Shown one piece after another: positions 12,146-15,801 of a stretch of DNA of 15,801 nt. The notes beneath the pieces were generated by a model, which was not told the DNA's origin, did no database searches, and worked only from the letters and a program-made list of their open reading frames with translations. The stretch's first letter is position 1. Each line of letters begins with the position of its first letter. Source of the DNA: Clostridia bacterium (GTDB lineage: Bacteria; Bacillota; Clostridia; Christensenellales; Aristaeellaceae); assembly GCA_017471125.1 (NCBI GenBank), contig JAFUWR010000218.1, positions 1 through 15,801 on the forward strand, read 5' to 3'. The position numbers and the translations under genes were made by a program.

Positions 12146-13636
12146 TCAGCGCAGCGTCGCGGCGTGCATGATGTTCTCCTGCGTCGCCTCAGCGATGTCG
12201 ATCTCGGCGGTCTTGCGGCCCTCGCACATGACCACGATGCGGTCGGACATGCGCAGGATCTCGGTCATCTCGGAGGAGATCATGATGATCGACTTGCCCT
12301 CCGCCGCCAGCTCGTTCATCAGGTGGTAGATCTCGGACTTCGCGCCCACGTCGATGCCGCGGGTGGGCTCGTCGAAGATCAGTATGTCGCAGTTGCGGAC
12401 CAGCCACTTCGCCACGACCACCTTCTGCTGGTTGCCGCCGGAGAGGTTCACCACGAGCTGGTCGACGCCGGGGGTCTTGGTCTGGAGGCGGTCGATGTAC
12501 TTCTGGGTGACGTCGTTCTCCTTCCGCTTGTCGATGAATATGCCCTTCAGGAAGTCCTTGAGGGACGCCATCGTGGAGTTCTCCGCCACGGTCTTGCCCA
12601 CGACGATGCCGTAGCGCTTGCGGTCCTCGGACAGGTAGCCGATGCCGTGCCTGACGGCGTCCTGGGGGCTCCTGATCTCCACCTTGGTGCCGTTGACGTA
12701 GATGTCGCCGGACTCCTTGGGGTCCGCGCCGAACAGCGCCCGCGCCGTCTCGGTGCGGCCCGCGCCCATCAGGCCGGAGAAGCCCAGGATCTCGCCCTTG
12801 CGCAGCTCGAAGGACACGTCCTTGACCATCTTGCCCGCGTTCAGGTGCTCCACCTTCAGCACCACCGGCGCGTCCGGGGCCACCATGGAGTGGGTCTTGG
12901 GGTCCTCGTAGATGACGCGGCCCACCATCATGTTGATGATGTCGTCCTTGGTGCAGTTCTCGGTGATGAGGGTGCCCACGTAGCCGCCGTCGCGCATGAC
13001 GGTGACCCGGTCGGTGATGACCTTGATCTCGTCCATGCGGTGGGAGATGTACACGATGCCCAGCTGCTTGGCGCGCAGGTCGCGGATGATCTTGAACAGC
13101 TCCTCGATCTCCGCCTCGGTCAGCGCCGCGGAGGGCTCGTCGAAGATGATGACCTTCGCCTCGTGGCTGATGGCCTTGGCGATCTCGCACATCTGCTGCT
13201 TGCCGACGGTCAGGTTGCCCATCTTCTCCGCGGGGTCGATGCTGATGCCCAGCTGGTCGAACAGCTTGCGGGCCTCGTCGTTCATCTTCTGGTCGTCGAT
13301 GAGCTTGCCCTTCATGAATTCGCGGCCGATGAATATGTTCTGGGCCACCGTCAGGTGGTTCATCATGTTCAGCTCCTGGTGGACGATCACGATGCCCGCC
13401 GACTGGGCCTCGCGGGGGTTGTGGAACTCCACCTCGCGGCCCTCGTAGGTGATGGTGCCCGCGTCCTTGGTGTAGATGCCCGTCAGCACCTTCATCAGGG
13501 TGGACTTGCCCGCGCCGTTTTCACCCATCAGCGCGTGGACCTCGCCCTTGCGCACCTCCAGATCGACGTGGTCCAGGGCGTGTACGCCCGGGAACGACTT
13601 GTCGATGCCCTTCATTGTCAGTATAACGTCTCCCAC
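12146..13636 (-). CDS. Sugar ABC transporter ATP-binding protein, two NBDs (RbsA/MglA type)
   Basis: A 496-residue cytoplasmic ATPase powering the importer. NBD1 has Walker A GENGAGKST (about 38-46), a Q-loop in VIVHQELNMM, an atypical signature LTVGKQQ, and Walker B VIIFDEPSAALT followed by the switch His in YISHRMDE. NBD2 has the degenerate P-loop GLMGAGRTE, where the Lys is Arg as is normal in this family, then LSGGNQQK and ILIFDEPTRGIDVGAK. The length fits RbsA/MglA/XylG. The start is GTG at 13636, with GGAGG 7 nt upstream. It lies 26 nt after the aldo/keto reductase stop and 14 nt before permease 1, so the four genes form an operon. Only one NBD is likely to hydrolyse ATP well. Confidence 0.96.
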   Translation of the reverse strand: MGDVILTMKGIDKSFPGVHALDHVDLEVRKGEVHALMGENGAGKSTLMKVLTGIYTKDAGTITYEGREVEFHNPREAQSAGIVIVHQELNMMNHLTVAQNIFIGREFMKGKLIDDQKMNDEARKLFDQLGISIDPAEKMGNLTVGKQQMCEIAKAISHEAKVIIFDEPSAALTEAEIEELFKIIRDLRAKQLGIVYISHRMDEIKVITDRVTVMRDGGYVGTLITENCTKDDIINMMVGRVIYEDPKTHSMVAPDAPVVLKVEHLNAGKMVKDVSFELRKGEILGFSGLMGAGRTETARALFGADPKESGDIYVNGTKVEIRSPQDAVRHGIGYLSEDRKRYGIVVGKTVAENSTMASLKDFLKGIFIDKRKENDVTQKYIDRLQTKTPGVDQLVVNLSGGNQQKVVVAKWLVRNCDILIFDEPTRGIDVGAKSEIYHLMNELAAEGKSIIMISSEMTEILRMSDRIVVMCEGRKTAEIDIAEATQENIMHAATLR

Positions 13637-13662
13637 GCTATTTCCTCCATTTCATTGAACCT

Positions 13663-14667
13663 TTAGCAGTCGGTGCACTGCACGATCACGCCGTCCTCGT
13701 CCCACAGGTCGTGCCAGTCCTTGGCGCCGGGCCACAGGAACACCTGGCCCTTGACCAGTCGGTTGCCCCGCTCCAGGGTGGCGATGGCGGCCATTTCCTC
13801 GTCCGTCAGCTTTTCAGTGACGGCGGCGGCCAGGTTCGCCTCGTAGTTGTGGACGGAGAAGGGGATCGGGAGCTGGCCCCGCTGGAGCGCCCACTTGAGG
13901 CAGATGATGGCGGGGTGGCAGTCATGGGCCTTGGCGATGGCGACCAATTCGGGCATCTGCATGTCCGCGATGTCCTCGGGCAGTATGTCGCGCTCGGGCC
14001 GACGGGGGGAGCCCAGGGGCATGTAGCCGATGGGCAGTATGTCGTGGGCCACCAGGTAGTCGAACAGCGCCTGCTGCTGGAAGCAGGGGTGCAGCTCGGA
14101 CTCGCAGGCGGCGGGCTTGATGCGCAGCTTCGGCAGCACGGCGTTGAGCTTCGGGATGGTCAGGTTGGAGATGCCGATGTGCTTCACCAGGCCCTCGTCC
14201 ACCAGCGCCTCGATCTGCTGATAGGTGTCCACGAACTCGGCCACGGAGAAGGGCTTGGAGTCCGGGTTGCGGGAATCCACGTCGCAGAAGGGGGCGTGGT
14301 AATTCGGGAAGGGCCAGTGGATGAACAGCATGTCGATGTAGCCGCACTGGAGGTCCGCGATGCTCTTCAAGCAGGACTCCCGCACCCGGCGGTGCATGTC
14401 GTTCCAGACCTTGGTCATGATGAAGAGCTCCTCGCGCTTCACCATGCCCTCGTCAAAGGCCGCCTTGAACACCTTGCCGATCTGGTCCTCGTTGCCATAG
14501 CAGGCCGCGCAGTCGAACAGGCGATAGCCCGCCCGGATGCCGCCGGCCACCGCGCCCGCCACCTCGTCGGGGGTCACGCGGTCGGAGCCAAAGGTGCCCA
14601 TGCCCACGCAGGGGATGGTCGAGCCGTCGTTGAGCTTAAAGGACGGTACCGTCCTGGGATCGATCAT
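13663..14667 (-). CDS. Aldo/keto reductase
   Basis: A 334-residue NAD(P)H-dependent oxidoreductase with a TIM-barrel fold. The catalytic tetrad is visible as Asp52 and Tyr57 (LFDCAACYGNE), Lys86 (IMTKVW) and His117 (DMLFIHWPFPN). The phosphate-binding end of the cofactor site is likely in IPFSVHNYEANL near residue 270, although the usual basic residues that fix NADPH are not obvious, so cofactor choice is open. Gln/Asn positions in ISNLTIPKLN and CESELHPCFQ match the family. The product ends QCTDC with terminal Cys residues. It is the first gene of the unit with the transporter ATPase and permeases and has its own promoter, so it probably acts on the imported sugar, keto-sugar or polyol (inference). 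Confidence 0.94.
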   Translation of the reverse strand: MIDPRTVPSFKLNDGSTIPCVGMGTFGSDRVTPDEVAGAVAGGIRAGYRLFDCAACYGNEDQIGKVFKAAFDEGMVKREELFIMTKVWNDMHRRVRESCLKSIADLQCGYIDMLFIHWPFPNYHAPFCDVDSRNPDSKPFSVAEFVDTYQQIEALVDEGLVKHIGISNLTIPKLNAVLPKLRIKPAACESELHPCFQQQALFDYLVAHDILPIGYMPLGSPRRPERDILPEDIADMQMPELVAIAKAHDCHPAIICLKWALQRGQLPIPFSVHNYEANLAAAVTEKLTDEEMAAIATLERGNRLVKGQVFLWPGAKDWHDLWDEDGVIVQCTDC

Positions 14668-14709
14668 ATCGCATACTCTCCCTTCACATGTGTCTTATGT
14701 TACGTTCCT

Positions 14710-14738
14710 ATTATACATGAGCCTGTGTCTGATTTCAA
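14710..14738 (-). promoter_or_regulatory. Sigma-A promoter of the aldo/keto reductase-transporter operon
   Basis: On the reverse strand TTGAAA (14733-14738) and TATAAT (14710-14715) are 17 bp apart. The leader is about 35 nt and contains AAGGGAGAG (14676-14684) ahead of the ATG at 14667. This makes the operon independent of the dehydrogenase gene upstream. Confidence 0.78.
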
Positions 14739-14764
14739 GCGGTTTATCAGGAAAGCGACGCAGA

Positions 14765-14790
14765 CCCGGTCCAGTGTTCGCCGGACCGGG
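14765..14790 (-). terminator. Terminator-like hairpin after the alcohol dehydrogenase gene
   Basis: CCCGGTCC (14765-14772) and GGACCGGG (14783-14790) form an 8-bp GC stem with a 10-nt loop, 17 nt past the dehydrogenase stop. Only a short broken T-run (CGCTTTCC) follows leftward, so termination may be partial and some read-through into the next operon is possible. Confidence 0.55.
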
Positions 14791-14806
14791 CCGCGGTTAT
14801 TGTGCT

Positions 14807-15801
14807 TTAGTCGGGATAGACGACGGCCACCTTGCCGCACTTGCCGGACGCCATCAGCGCGTAGGCCTGGGCCACGTCCTTGAGCTCGAAGCGGTGGGTG
14901 ATGAGCTTGTCGGGATGGATGCCCCAGCGGACCAGGTGCTCCACCAGCTCCTCCATGCGCCACAGCGAGGTGACCCAGGAGCCGTAGATGCTCTTCTGGC
15001 CGTGCATGATGTCCGGGGAGGGGTTGAAGGTCACGTCGTTGCCCTCGCCGACCATCGCCATCTTGCCCCACTCGCGGGTGCAGCGGATCGCCATGGCGCG
15101 GGCGCCGTTGTTGGCGGAGCAGTCGATGGCCCGCTCGCAGCCGTAGCCCTTGGTGACCTCCATGATCTGTTCCTGGCACTTCTCGGGATCCATGGAGTTG
15201 AACACGTAGTCCGCCAGCCCCAGGTCCTTCGCCAGCTGCATGCGCTCCTCGTTGACGTCGGTGCCGATGGTCATGTCGCAGCCCATCGCCTTCGCCAGCA
15301 TCAGGGTGGCCAGGCCCACCGGGCCCAGGCCGGTGACCAGCACGCGGTCGTTGCCGGAGATACCGATCTTCATCAGCGCCTCGTACACGGTGCCGAAGCC
15401 GCAGGCCACCTGCGCGCCGTCCTCGTAGGTCAGCTCGTCGGGCAGGGCGATCAGGTCCTTCTCGTCGCAGAGGATGTAGGGGGACATGCCGCCGTTGCGC
15501 TGCCAGCCGTAGGCCGCGCGGAAGGGGCTCTTGCAGGAGATGTAGTAGCCGCGCCGACAATCGTAGCAGACGCCGCAGCCGGAGATGTGGTACACGATGA
15601 CCCGGTCGCCCTTCTTGAAGCGCTTGAGGCCCTCGCCCTCGATCTCGATGATGCCGCAGGGCTCGTGGCCGGCGATCATGCCCGGCTGGTAGCCCTCGGG
15701 GCCCTTGCCCACGTGGGCGCGGTAGATGCAGCGGATGTCCGAACCGCAGATGGTGGACGCCTTGGTCTTTACCACGACCTGGCCGTAGCCCGGCTTCGGC
15801 A
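14807..15801 (-). CDS. Zinc-dependent alcohol/polyol dehydrogenase, MDR family (5' end outside window)
   Basis: At least 331 residues of a medium-chain dehydrogenase; the start codon lies beyond 15801, and the frame is open to the edge (PKPGYGQVVVKTK). Catalytic zinc ligands are the Cys in STICGSDIRC and the His-Glu of IAGHEPCGII. The structural zinc lobe is GCGVCYDCRRGYYISC, with all four Cys residues. The cofactor-binding Rossmann turn is VTGLGPVGLA, and an acidic residue at the end of the second strand (IGTDVNEER) favours NAD over NADP. TREWGKMAMVGEG and KLITHRFELKDVAQAY complete the fold. Threonine, sorbitol and butanediol dehydrogenases share this layout, so the substrate is open. Its position beside a sugar importer and an aldo/keto reductase suggests polyol or sugar-acid oxidation (inference). 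Confidence 0.93.
   Translation of the reverse strand, partial: PKPGYGQVVVKTKASTICGSDIRCIYRAHVGKGPEGYQPGMIAGHEPCGIIEIEGEGLKRFKKGDRVIVYHISGCGVCYDCRRGYYISCKSPFRAAYGWQRNGGMSPYILCDEKDLIALPDELTYEDGAQVACGFGTVYEALMKIGISGNDRVLVTGLGPVGLATLMLAKAMGCDMTIGTDVNEERMQLAKDLGLADYVFNSMDPEKCQEQIMEVTKGYGCERAIDCSANNGARAMAIRCTREWGKMAMVGEGNDVTFNPSPDIMHGQKSIYGSWVTSLWRMEELVEHLVRWGIHPDKLITHRFELKDVAQAYALMASGKCGKVAVVYPD

Noticed and set aside
10035..12329. 764-codon forward open frame opposite the permeases
   Set aside because: His/Asp/Gly-rich antisense shadow of two clear permease genes, with no domain or ribosome binding site.
14641..14654. Perfect palindrome GGACGGTACCGTCC
   Set aside because: Lies inside the aldo/keto reductase codons; probably chance in GC-rich coding DNA.

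Overview
The window looks like chromosomal DNA from an uncultured gut-type Clostridia lineage (Christensenellales/Oscillospirales-like; inference). The support is AGGAGG-type ribosome binding sites, sigma-A promoters, a very GC-rich host codon style, and mobile-element gene families typical of Firmicutes (TnpV, SLOG, ParR-like, MobC-like). No ribosomal gene is present, so the assignment stays soft.

Left edge (1-1206): a leftward operon of a TM1586-type nitroreductase and an Rrf2 regulator. The nitroreductase has lost its N-terminus where it meets the 3' end of an IS3-family transposase gene, so the operon no longer has its native promoter here.

Middle (about 1207-5916): a decayed integrative/mobilizable element of lower GC. 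It starts with about 1 kb of non-coding but strongly structured DNA: a 124-bp nested palindrome, three tandem GTGACAACC 9-mers, a hairpin array of about 78-bp units, and repeated TACTAC motifs. Next come a divergent SLOG gene and XRE repressor pair sharing a large dyad operator, then a tnpV gene with a consensus promoter. A leftward block follows of a tyrosine integrase C-terminus, a MobC-like protein, an AAA ATPase cut after Walker B, and a ParR-like RHH protein. About 0.7 kb with ten same-strand GTTCCC motifs separates this from guaA. The 3' end of guaA is a known integration hotspot for genomic islands, which fits the location.

Right (5917-15801): host genes. guaA (GMP synthase) is divergent from an unrecognised membrane-anchored protein with a Thr-Pro stalk. 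Then come a carbohydrate-type ABC importer and two oxidoreductases, all leftward: zinc alcohol dehydrogenase (cut by the window edge), aldo/keto reductase, duplicated-NBD ATPase, two RbsC-type permeases and a periplasmic-binding-type solute receptor. A terminator-like hairpin separates the dehydrogenase from a promoter for aldo/keto reductase-ATPase-permeases. The solute receptor is last and has its own strong promoter and a structured leader. Together these genes probably import and oxidise or reduce a sugar or polyol; the substrate cannot be read from the sequence.

No CRISPR array, rRNA or convincing tRNA was seen. The least explained parts are the structured DNA at 1275-2227, the GTTCCC array at 5455-5825 and the SLOG/XRE module.
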